From Brettanomyces bruxellensis (lineage: Eukaryota; Ascomycota; Pichiomycetes; Pichiales; Pichiaceae), in assembly GCF_011074885.1 (NCBI RefSeq), contig NC_054689.1, positions 2,170,001 to 2,234,000 on the forward strand: a stretch of 64,000 bases of DNA. Reading direction: 5' to 3'. Shown here piece after piece: positions 11,326 through 20,081 of the stretch. The notes under the pieces were generated by a model. The model did not search any database. It was not told where the DNA came from and saw only the letters and a list, made by a program, of their open reading frames with translations. How positions within the stretch are numbered: position 1 is the stretch's first letter; every line of letters begins with the position of its first letter. Both the position numbers and the translations under genes were made by a program.

Positions 11326-14300
11326 TTAATTCAAGGCACCTTTGAATATGCTTTTCATAGCATCCTTCTTTGTCTGGCTCACAAATTTGTCAAAATCATC
11401 GTTCATATCGCTAACATAATTTCCTACTTTGTCCGTTCCACGTTCAACTGCACTGTTAGCATATTTTTTCAAATTCTCCAAATTCCATGAGTTGTGTGTA
11501 CCTGGTTTGTAACTCGATCTTGGAGACTTATTGAGCTCTATATGCTGGCTTAATGCATATGGATCATAGTAATGGGGTTTTGATGTTCCCAAAATACTGA
11601 AATTTGCTGAATTGTAAGGAGAGATGTTCCACGCAAGTCTGGATTCCTCTGATTGACTAACCACTTTTTTATTCTCACCCATGAGCAGTCTGTAGAAATC
11701 ATCAAATGTTACAGAGGCAGTCCCTTTAAGTAATTGGTTAGCCTTAGGTCTGGATGGAATCATGATGTTCTTTAAAAAGAGAACATCATCGTGGTTTTCG
11801 GTTTCTGGCCCTCTAATTGCCTTTCTTAGATTCATGACATTAATTAGTACTGCTTCTGTTTCCGATAGCCTTAAAAATGCATCTCCAAGTGGAAGAATTG
11901 AACTTTGTACAGCATATTCAGGATCAATTCTATATGGTAATCCAATGACACAAATCTCTGAAAGCGTGGGAAGCGACAAAATCGCACTTTTCTTTGTTTT
12001 CGCCATTATGACCTCTAGACAGAAAGAAATGCTTCCATCCGCCGTTTTGGCACCAGTAATTCCTGTTTTTGATATGGAACCTTTGCTATAGGTTTTATGT
12101 GCAACCTTCGATTCCCCTTTTGTAATTCTAATATCTGAACTCGACACGGAAATAATATAGGGGGTGGAAAGGTCCACTTCCGTAGGATTTGCGCTCATTT
12201 GATACATATTAGGGCTGCATGGTCTTCCCGTCAATGAGTTCAATGAAATTATATCAATTATATCAGAGTCATTAGTATCCAATTGATTAACTTCATGAAC
12301 AGAAAACCTGCCTCTTGAATCTGAATTAATTGAATATGTCATTAGCCTACCAATAGACGTTCCAACATACATGAACACTGTACATTTCTCTAAACTGTCA
12401 TTGAGTCTTCCAAACCCAAATTGTATAGAGGTTGGTGACATCCCGATCGATAATCCTTTTTCTTCTAACAGAGTGTTAAAAATAACAACATTTCCCCGCC
12501 GATCAATAACCAAAAGCCTTCCAGATTCATAGCCAATGGCCACGAATCCAACATTACTGTTGCATAATGCAGTAACCTTGCCATTTTCAAGCGGTCTAAG
12601 GAGTAAAACGGGCATAAATCCACGTTTGACGTCTAATGGTGCCCTAGAACTTATATTAACAATAGCACCTTCCCCAATAGCAAGATTTCCCATCTGATTC
12701 GTCAATCCAGAGACAGCACCCGGCTTATAATGTTTATTTTCTTGATATGAAAATAGTAAAACCGTTCCGTCAAAGAGACTGCATGACAGTTCCATTTGAT
12801 CTGGAGCAAATGAGATTTTGGACACAGAGCATTCGAGCGAGTCATTCTGAAGGATTGCTGCTAAATCGATTTCTAAGACGGCACCACTATTAAGATCCCC
12901 TTGGGATGAATTCCAGATTCTAATAAAGCCAGATTCATGGCCTGTAACAACTACTGAGCCAGCTTCTGCCTTGAACTTAGGTTTACTTGGAATTCCTCCT
13001 TTTAAGATACTTCGATTTTCTGGAAATGGATCATAGACACTGTTCAATATTCTCCGGTCCAAATATGAAGAAGAAGAGCAAGTAATTTTCGGGTTTAGCC
13101 AAGATATTGTGGAAGGAAATCGGCATGCCTCGTAGGAAAGATTACCTATAGGATAGTTAAGAAACTTTAACGAGCCATCAGTAAGCACAACGGCGATTAA
13201 CGTTGGATTGTGGTTTCCATCAAAAAATGGGGACTTCTGAGGGAGAGCAATAAAGTCATACACATCGGCTTTCGAATGTATAGCAAATATATTTTGCTGT
13301 TTTGGTTGACCATAATAGTCAGCCATATGCTTGTAGCTGGACATTGAGTATGATATCATTTTACCGAAGTCCATGCGTACAAGCTGATGGTATCCTTCAT
13401 TCACGTATGAGTCCCCTCCAAGTATAAGTAATGACGTTTTCTCTGGATCTGAGCCACAAATCCATTGAATGTTTTTAATTGGAGTCATCTTCACGTCTTC
13501 AGGCTGAAGTGATTCGCCTGTTGGAATATCAACATAGCTATCAAATAGCGTTCTGGCTATTAATCTCTCACCTGTTTGAGCATCCCAAAACACGATAGAA
13601 TTGTCATCATATGTAGTAGCAATGTGAAGCCCATTCGGATGCCAAAGACAATGAGTGACACTCGGGTAATAATAACCGTCAGCATTGTACGTGTAAGAGG
13701 CATTTGGTCCACCTGGTGCTGCCTTTGGTAAACCATATGTAAAGGTGTGAACAGTTTTGTCCTCAATTAAACTAAATATAATGCACACCTTTGGATATGC
13801 TATAAGGATGGTGCCAAAATCTCGAGGATGAAACTTGATATCACAAACATGGGTATCAACCTCACCTGGCAACATTTTCCGTTGCTCGCTGCGAATTGAA
13901 AGATATGTCGGTCTTCCTGTTTCAATATCGTATGCTTTAACATCACCATTCTTTAGTCCAACAAATATAAATTGTAATGAATAGTCTGTATCAAAGGCAG
14001 TAATTGGATACCTCGTAGAAATGGTTCTAACAACTTTCCTGGAGAAAAGGGAAATCACATGTATCGCCGTATCAGAACCATCAACTGCAATCAAGAAAAC
14101 GCCTTCAACGAATCTTAGTGCCTTGACTGCATTCACTGAATCAATTCGAAGTGTGTAACGAACCCTCGCCTGACCAAATATTGTAACATGGTTAAGATCA
14201 GTGCACACAGCCATCAAGCTCTGGATAGGATCATAGGCAAGACATCTAATTTTTCCTGTTTCCCCAAGCTTTTGAAGTTCAAAAACTCCATATTTCAAAT

Positions 14301-14481
14301 CCTCAAGTCCCTTTGATAGATTGTTTCCAGATTTTCGAAGTCCAGGGAATTTTAATGTGGGTTTTTTAACACTTGTTTGTTCGCCACCTGTTGTAAACGC
14401 TCCCCAGTTATTGCTGGATCTCTTCTCAGCATTTTTCTTTTTGGATTTTCCAAATAGCTGATTTCCCTTTCCAAGTACCAT
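11326..14481 (-). CDS. SRO7: Lethal giant larvae/tomosyn family exocytosis protein
   Basis: The 1051-residue protein matches the Sro7/Sro77 family in length (Sro7 is 1033). It starts MVLGKGNQLFGKSKKKNAEK and continues into WD40-type repeats, such as GKIRCLAYDPIQSLMAV and THCLWHPNGLHIATTYDDN, as expected for the double beta-propeller. The C-terminal tail (SAVERGTDKVGNYVSDMNDDFDKFV) resembles the SNARE-mimic tail of the family. Sro7 binds the t-SNARE Sec9 and Sec4-GTP and promotes docking and fusion of post-Golgi vesicles at the plasma membrane. Whether a second paralog exists elsewhere cannot be told from this window, so the symbol stands for SRO7/SRO77. Confidence 0.9.
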   Translation of the reverse strand: MVLGKGNQLFGKSKKKNAEKRSSNNWGAFTTGGEQTSVKKPTLKFPGLRKSGNNLSKGLEDLKYGVFELQKLGETGKIRCLAYDPIQSLMAVCTDLNHVTIFGQARVRYTLRIDSVNAVKALRFVEGVFLIAVDGSDTAIHVISLFSRKVVRTISTRYPITAFDTDYSLQFIFVGLKNGDVKAYDIETGRPTYLSIRSEQRKMLPGEVDTHVCDIKFHPRDFGTILIAYPKVCIIFSLIEDKTVHTFTYGLPKAAPGGPNASYTYNADGYYYPSVTHCLWHPNGLHIATTYDDNSIVFWDAQTGERLIARTLFDSYVDIPTGESLQPEDVKMTPIKNIQWICGSDPEKTSLLILGGDSYVNEGYHQLVRMDFGKMISYSMSSYKHMADYYGQPKQQNIFAIHSKADVYDFIALPQKSPFFDGNHNPTLIAVVLTDGSLKFLNYPIGNLSYEACRFPSTISWLNPKITCSSSSYLDRRILNSVYDPFPENRSILKGGIPSKPKFKAEAGSVVVTGHESGFIRIWNSSQGDLNSGAVLEIDLAAILQNDSLECSVSKISFAPDQMELSCSLFDGTVLLFSYQENKHYKPGAVSGLTNQMGNLAIGEGAIVNISSRAPLDVKRGFMPVLLLRPLENGKVTALCNSNVGFVAIGYESGRLLVIDRRGNVVIFNTLLEEKGLSIGMSPTSIQFGFGRLNDSLEKCTVFMYVGTSIGRLMTYSINSDSRGRFSVHEVNQLDTNDSDIIDIISLNSLTGRPCSPNMYQMSANPTEVDLSTPYIISVSSSDIRITKGESKVAHKTYSKGSISKTGITGAKTADGSISFCLEVIMAKTKKSAILSLPTLSEICVIGLPYRIDPEYAVQSSILPLGDAFLRLSETEAVLINVMNLRKAIRGPETENHDDVLFLKNIMIPSRPKANQLLKGTASVTFDDFYRLLMGENKKVVSQSEESRLAWNISPYNSANFSILGTSKPHYYDPYALSQHIELNKSPRSSYKPGTHNSWNLENLKKYANSAVERGTDKVGNYVSDMNDDFDKFVSQTKKDAMKSIFKGALN

Positions 14482-14812
14482 TTTAGATTCTTTTCCTTGT
14501 AAACAATTGTTAAATTTGTTTCAAGTTACATAAGCAAAAGTGGAAAGAACAGCTATAAAATGGCGATTGGAAGTTAAACACCAGATTGATTCGACTCAAC
14601 ATGTAACCCATCTCCGAAGAAAAAAAACTAAAATAAAAATAAAAAATAAAAATATAACCAACAATAATAATAATAATAAAAAAATGAAATGAAATAAAGA
14701 TCAAGGCTTTATCAGTTGGTTGGGTTCATTTACGATACGATACAAAGCAGCATACATGAAACTATATTGGTCTGTAATACTTAGGTTTGTTCTTATGTTG
14801 ATATACAAATTT
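14482..14812. promoter_or_regulatory. SRO7 promoter / VPS17 3' region
   Basis: This 331 bp gap holds the SRO7 promoter and the VPS17 terminator. It includes an A-rich block with a short TAA repeat near 14664-14680. Nothing else is recognisable. Confidence 0.4.
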
Positions 14813-16423
14813 TCAAAAGGAAGAACTGGCCAAAAGACTTGCAGCATTTTTTGCATCAACATTTGACAGCTCATCAAGTCCTGCCCGACTCCTGTTTTTG
14901 GAACCATTGGAATTTTGAATAGGGCTATCTGCAATTTTTCTGGACCTGGAAGTCCAGGAATCATCGGAAAGGAAATTTTGTGAGCTTTTCGCAGTTCCCT
15001 CCGGATATGATTCTCTGCCCAATCTGCCTAATGATTCCTTGGGGTTGATAATCCTATTTGATGTTAGAAGATGAAGCTTCTTCCGTTCCTGCCGGATTTG
15101 TTGCTTTGCAAGCGATTTCAAAAGCCTTTTCAGTGTTTGGGTGAAATACTCTGTATAGTCTCTTGATTCTATAAGCATTTCATAAGTTGTCCTTTTAACC
15201 TCATATCGTATTTCCTTTTCATAGTTGTTGGCCATCTCCAAAGACCTGATTGCCTCATCAATTTTGATCGGATCTATGATGGACTTTGACTTTAGTCTAG
15301 TGATAACGCCATGTTTCTTCTTCGTTATTTCTTCTGCATTAATTAGTTCTCTCATTAACAGATGACGATTTGTCAAGGATTCTTTTATGTTGTAACAATC
15401 ATCCGATATAAGTTTGAACGTATTGGAAATGGCGGAATCGAATCCAACAACAGAAACTAAATTCATTTCAGTAAACACTTGCATCACCTTGTTAAACTTA
15501 TTCCAGACCTTCCCAATTTGCTTGTCATCATTCAAAGGGGACAGCTTAGATATATCCGAATAAAAATCTGAATCAAGAACGCATAGTTGTTTCTCAAGTC
15601 TCAGAATATCATCCATTTTTGAGGTCAGTTTCTCCGATTCTATATGAATTGATTTAATCATCGGCCGGTATTCAGCAAGTTCTTCGCATGCATCATACGG
15701 TGGCTGTAATTGTTTCAAAGTTTTTCTTCTTATTCCAGTAGCCATGACAGAATTGCTGGATGGCTTCGTTTTTGAAGGGGTATAACTGAAATCATTTTGC
15801 TCAAAGAACAAAATGAACTCCTGGTTTCTTATCAAAATCGGATTGGAGCACACTCTATCAAACCACTCCTGAGTGCTTCTAGAAACTGTACTCAAAAATT
15901 CCGGAGACATTGCCTTGTACGCGATTGTTATTGATGGTAATGCAGGCACAAAAACTTCAATGTTATTGAAGATCAGATATTTGTAAAGGCCTTGAATCTC
16001 TTTGTATGTTCTCCTCACATCTCTATAAAGGCTCCTTCTAAATCCAGGTATGTTTTTCACACTTGCGTTAAATCGTAAGACCGGGTTTTTGTATGTTATG
16101 TTTCCATTCTTTTCAACCTCCTGAATTTTTACGCAAATGTTGAACGACTTCCTGTTTAATCTCTCTGGAATGTATTTTTTGAGGTCCTGTTCGTTAGGAA
16201 AATCTCTGAACAGTTTGTTGGCTACTTTATCCAAGTCACTCTGTGTTTTGTTCGGGGACTCATTAGATTTAATATCACCTGTGTCGTTATCACGCTCTGA
16301 GTGTTCTAAGGGTGATTGAGAAGACGATGACTGAACCAAATTGGATGCAGGTGGAATCACACCTTGCTCTGAAAACGGATTGTTATCAAAATCATCCGGT
16401 TCATATGGTACCGCAGATGACAT
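14813..16423 (-). CDS. VPS17: Retromer sorting nexin Vps17
   Basis: The open frame begins upstream at a TTG, and I place the start at the ATG at 16423. This gives 536 residues beginning MSSAVPYEPDDFDNNPFSE, which aligns directly with S. cerevisiae Vps17 (MTSAVPYDPYDDLDNNPFAE, 551 residues). A PX domain spans roughly residues 95-211 and is followed by a Vps5-type BAR region rich in helices. Vps17 heterodimerises with Vps5 on endosomes and forms the membrane-bending half of retromer, which recycles Vps10 to the Golgi. The C-terminal 60 residues are Ser/Asn/Arg-rich and not obviously conserved. Confidence 0.93.
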   Translation of the reverse strand: MSSAVPYEPDDFDNNPFSEQGVIPPASNLVQSSSSQSPLEHSERDNDTGDIKSNESPNKTQSDLDKVANKLFRDFPNEQDLKKYIPERLNRKSFNICVKIQEVEKNGNITYKNPVLRFNASVKNIPGFRRSLYRDVRRTYKEIQGLYKYLIFNNIEVFVPALPSITIAYKAMSPEFLSTVSRSTQEWFDRVCSNPILIRNQEFILFFEQNDFSYTPSKTKPSSNSVMATGIRRKTLKQLQPPYDACEELAEYRPMIKSIHIESEKLTSKMDDILRLEKQLCVLDSDFYSDISKLSPLNDDKQIGKVWNKFNKVMQVFTEMNLVSVVGFDSAISNTFKLISDDCYNIKESLTNRHLLMRELINAEEITKKKHGVITRLKSKSIIDPIKIDEAIRSLEMANNYEKEIRYEVKRTTYEMLIESRDYTEYFTQTLKRLLKSLAKQQIRQERKKLHLLTSNRIINPKESLGRLGRESYPEGTAKSSQNFLSDDSWTSRSRKIADSPIQNSNGSKNRSRAGLDELSNVDAKNAASLLASSSF

Positions 16424-16964
16424 TATGAAATGTCTTGACAATATTGCTAGTGTCTAAATAGTTTTTCTGATATTATATCGTTTCGAAACAGTAAGAAGCG
16501 TAATCAAATAATTCTGGGCGCACTTCAGGCGTCAGCAATGCAAGGGAAATAAATATTCAAAATAAAATATTAAAAATGAAGTAAAAAAAAAATTAAGAAA
16601 CGGCACAGAAGAAAAGCTCCGACCCCGCCCCACCCAAATCAAACTTACAAACAATACGTAATTAGAAAAAGAAATCTAAACAGAAGCCATAGTCAACTAC
16701 ATTTCATCATTAAATATTCATAAAACGAAAATGTTCGTTATTCATCAAGCACCAATAATGGTGCACGTATAAAGTCATAAAAGCGGAATATGTGTCGTGG
16801 CAAATCGTAAAAGCATATATAAAGAATTGTTAAGTAGGAAAGAGACATTCAAGGACTGAAAGCTCTCATTTTGAAGCCAAGAAAAAGATCGGAACAAAGA
16901 ATGAAATAGGTGGCCACCAACACAAACTACCATTGTAGTATTGTGAGCTCAATCATTACCGAAT
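16424..16964. promoter_or_regulatory. VPS17 promoter / RGI1 3' region
   Basis: These 541 bp lie upstream of VPS17 and downstream of RGI1. The sequence is A-rich, and I see no gene, tRNA or repeat in it. Confidence 0.4.
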
Positions 16965-17528
16965 TTACTCGCTGTCGAGAGCTGCTGCCTTGAAGTCGAC
17001 ATTAATGTAAGGGCCATTAGAGTCGGATTCGACATCGACCTGAACCTTCCAGTGCTTTCTTCTGGAATATTCGGACTCGTTAAAGCCATGGTTTCCGTCG
17101 TCCATAAATTGCCACTTGTAGGACGAAGTAGTTCCGTAAAGGTTCTGCGAGAAGCCAGCAGAGGCTTCCTTAAAGTCATAATCGACGCCGGACATCATAC
17201 TAATCTCTGGCAACAAGTGTCTCTTTAGATGATGTTTCAAATGTCTTCTGAACTTCTTGTTCAAGGAATTCATTTGAGGTTTGATCTTGTCCTCCTGCCC
17301 ATGGGTCTGACGGACAATGAATGGAGGTAAATACCTGACATGGAGATCCAACTGGTCGAATTCGTTATCACCAGCCTCAATCTTAATATATCTCTCAAAG
17401 TCATCCAAGCTGTCAAACGTCTTCTCCTTTGCATTTCTAACACGAGGAGCTGACTCAAGATGGTCAAAGTGAACTGGCTCGGCGTAAATTTCCTCCTCCA
17501 TCTGTTGTCTTCTTCTTCTTCCCCCCAT
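16965..17528 (-). CDS. RGI1: Respiratory growth induced protein (Rgi1/Rgi2 family)
   Basis: The 187-residue protein matches the Rgi1 family (S. cerevisiae Rgi1, 161 residues) over its core: FDSLDDFERYIKIEAGDNEFD, then LDLHVRYLPPFIV, then KKFRRHLKHHLKRHLLPEI, and a C-terminal VDVESDSNGPYINVDFKA. Family members are small proteins needed for energy metabolism under respiratory conditions, and their biochemical activity is unknown. The first 25 residues (MGGRRRRQQMEEEIYAEP) are not shared with S. cerevisiae. The unusually long upstream region, with a TATA box and a Mig1-type site, fits a strongly regulated gene. Confidence 0.88.
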   Translation of the reverse strand: MGGRRRRQQMEEEIYAEPVHFDHLESAPRVRNAKEKTFDSLDDFERYIKIEAGDNEFDQLDLHVRYLPPFIVRQTHGQEDKIKPQMNSLNKKFRRHLKHHLKRHLLPEISMMSGVDYDFKEASAGFSQNLYGTTSSYKWQFMDDGNHGFNESEYSRRKHWKVQVDVESDSNGPYINVDFKAAALDSE

Positions 17529-17683
17529 TTTGATAGTTTCTCTTATATGTAGTAGTAATAGTACTTTAAAGTAATGTTTTAACTATTGAACCCAAAAAGG
17601 TATCAATGTGTGTGGTTAAAACAGAAGCAACAAGAAGAAAACTCACCACTAAATCACTCATTACAGAAGGGCATTTAGCCCTC

Positions 17684-17691
17684 TTTATATA
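17684..17691 (-). promoter_or_regulatory. TATA box of RGI1
   Basis: TATATAAA reads on the minus strand about 160 bp upstream of the RGI1 ATG, a normal yeast TATA spacing for an inducible gene. Confidence 0.6.
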
Positions 17692-18149
17692 GAAATCAGT
17701 CCTTTCACTAAAACGTGAAGCACGAAGAAAGAGTCATAGCATAATCCGAAAGGACACGCAAAGCCGAAACAGAAGACTAAGAGCCTGCCTGCCTCATCTC
17801 AGATAGCGTGCCAAAATTAAAAGTGTATTGGGAGAAGTTTCGAAAGCCGGAAAACAATATTGGGGTAAAAGCAAGTAAACAAGGCAGCACCAAATATGTT
17901 CTACAATACGGAAATGAGGTCACGGGACATTTTTGCAAGCGACCCCTCAAATAAAAATGCATCTTTCTGGCTTCCATACTTCGTAGGAACCGACCACTGC
18001 TCCCGTTTGGGAAATCAAGAACCTGGCAATTTTTAATTTTGAGGTCTCGTTAGCAAAAGCCGCACGTTAGAAAAAGTTATTGAGTTATAGCTATTTTATT
18101 GTTATAAACTTGTTTGATGTTATCCAAAAGCAGACTCGCGAATTACGGA

Positions 18150-18160
18150 AAATTGTGGGG
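18150..18160 (+). promoter_or_regulatory. Mig1-type site in the RGI1 upstream region
   Basis: AAATTGTGGGG fits the Mig1 consensus WWWWNSYGGGG exactly and lies about 620 bp upstream of RGI1. Glucose repression of RGI1 would fit the family's respiratory role, but one match can arise by chance. Confidence 0.35.
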
Positions 18161-19293
18161 TGTATGATTATAATAATAAAAAAGCAGGATAAGCTCGCAT
18201 TTATAGAAGGCGTGATCATCTGACTAATAGTTTGCCAACACATTTGGTATTTGCTTATTCTAGGATATCACAGCATGTATGTTCTCCGTTTCTCATTTTT
18301 TTACGGTTGACTGCTACACCTCGAGTAGATTGTAATGAATATAATTTTATTATTTAAAAAGGCTGTGAGTACACGGTTAGAGAAAATATTTGTAAACAGG
18401 CGCAAAGCACGTTAAAATAAACCAGCCGCAGGCATCCACACGGCTATGTAAATTTTGGGCATTACAACAGAATCATTTTTGTTTTCTGGTTATTTCTAGT
18501 AGTATCGCCGGTTATTTTTGCTGGCAACCGATTAATCTCCGTGAATTCGGGACGAAATAAATTTGATATGCTATATTTTGTGTATTGGAAAAGACCCATC
18601 CGACTGTGTGGCTAATAATTACTTCTAATTTTTACCGAGTGTCCTGTATCTAGTTTCGTCGATCCCTTAATCTTTGTTTTATCTACTTCGAGCTAGTAGG
18701 TGCTTAAATCTCGTGAGTTTATTTGAATGTTGAAGAACGCGTCGAATAATATCCATAGTTTATTCATTATGTTAACCTTATTACCACATTTTCTAGACAA
18801 CGTACTAATTGAAATAAAGTGCTGATGCTGATGCTGATATTCATATGTTCTATTAGCTTTATGCAAGCAGAAATATTGCAGCAAGAGCAGTGTTAATTAT
18901 TTTTTCATCAGTATATTTACCAAAAGAGATCTCTCCTAATTAGATCTGTTCATATCTTAATCATGAAGATTCACTCATAGAAGAATGTTGAATGTTGTGT
19001 GTGTTTCTTGCTTCTTGTTTGAGTGGCTTAGCGTTAGTAAGAGTCCGGCCAAAACGTGTAAGGATTTACGGTGCCCTCGCCATCTTTTGTAAGCCGATTG
19101 ACCCGACGGTCGTGATTTTTATTCATTGCAAGTTCCCACTCGCGCGCCTGATCTTTGTTTGTAATTTTCTAATTCTTGATGTCGATCTGTCAATTTCTTT
19201 AGTTATAAAGTATAGAAAGCAACATTACATTGGAATCACTATTATAATCAGTGCACTTGCAGATTTTTGGGTTTCTTAAAGATTGCTTTTATA

Positions 19294-19689
19294 ATGTTTG
19301 GTCTAGGAACCTTATTCTATTGTAAGTTCACTTCGAATCAATATGTGTCCTGACTGTATGCCCCTGAGGTGTGCCTTCTACTAACATCATGATATTGAAT
19401 TTGTTCAGCTATCCTCTTTTTTGTGAATGGAATTGCCGTTCTTAGTGAGGATAGGTTTTTGAATAGGATAGGTTGGAGTGCGACAAAGCAGACGCAAAAT
19501 CCGCAAACTCAAGCAAGTCCGTTTGGGGATTATTCTACTTTAGGTGCAAGTTCTGGTGGTTCAGATGGTGCATTAACAGGTGTCAAATCTAGATTGATCA
19601 ACCTCATAAGTGCAACACGGACGTTACTTCGTTTCCCCTTAATTGCAATTAATATTATAATTATTTTATATGATATCATCTTGGGTTGA
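19294..19689 (+). CDS. YOS1: ER-Golgi transport protein Yos1, spliced
   Basis: Two exons, 19294-19321 and 19409-19689, encode 102 residues: MFGLGTLFYSILFFVNGIAV followed by LSEDRFLNRIGW and, at the C-terminus, LLRFPLIAINIIIILYDIILG. This matches S. cerevisiae Yos1 (MVLFGLGRLFYVILLLINAV, then LLRIPLIGINILVIVYELLLG), whose gene also has an intron near the 5' end. Yos1 is a small protein with two hydrophobic segments that works with Yip1 and Yif1 in COPII vesicle transport. The intron splits a Ser codon (T/CT). A middle stretch rich in Gly, Ser and Gln is longer than in S. cerevisiae. Confidence 0.95.
19322..19408 (+). other. YOS1 intron (87 nt)
   Basis: The donor is GTAAGT (19322), the branch site is a perfect TACTAAC (19379-19385) and the acceptor TTCAG ends at 19408. 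Confidence 0.93.
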
Positions 19690-20081
19690 TGGACCTCTGA
19701 TGCATTCATTGCAAATTCTTTTCTAAATTCAAGTTTTTATTGTGTGAGCTGTATTTAACGATTGGAATCATACAATCTTAATATATGTCGATATATATAT
19801 ATATATATATATGCTAAATTCTCCATTAAGTGATTTTGTGCGGTTAGAAGGATGATATTTCAAATGATCAATAAATCAGGCATGGCCCTTTTCAGTGAGC
19901 ATGCAACTTACAATTAATTACTCTTTCTTAAATTTAATATTAAGTGTTATTATCGAATTATGTTATTAAATAGTGCCCCTGCCTTGGCAGCATTATAGAA
20001 AATTTAGCAAATACAGACGCAAAACCGTTTTTGTTGAAATTGGCGATAAATTGTTAAAATCATAATCACAAATTCACAAAC
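19690..20081. other. Convergent 3' region of YOS1 and the tyrosine phosphatase gene
   Basis: These 392 AT-rich bp hold two terminators. They include an (AT)11 run at 19791-19812 that could act in 3'-end formation. No gene is seen. Confidence 0.4.

Larger units (their letters stand above)
17529..19293. promoter_or_regulatory. RGI1/YOS1 divergent intergenic region (1.77 kb)
   Basis: No coding gene is supported here. A 95-codon frame at 18992-19279 ends just before YOS1 and has no family resemblance. The RGI1-proximal part contains a TATA box, a CCCCT stress-element core near 17943 and a Mig1-type site at 18150. The size is large for two small genes, so a long regulated promoter or a non-coding transcript is possible. 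Confidence 0.5.

Noticed and set aside
18992..19279. A 95-codon frame upstream of YOS1
   Set aside because: No recognisable motif; it ends 14 bp before the YOS1 ATG and is most likely 5' untranslated sequence.
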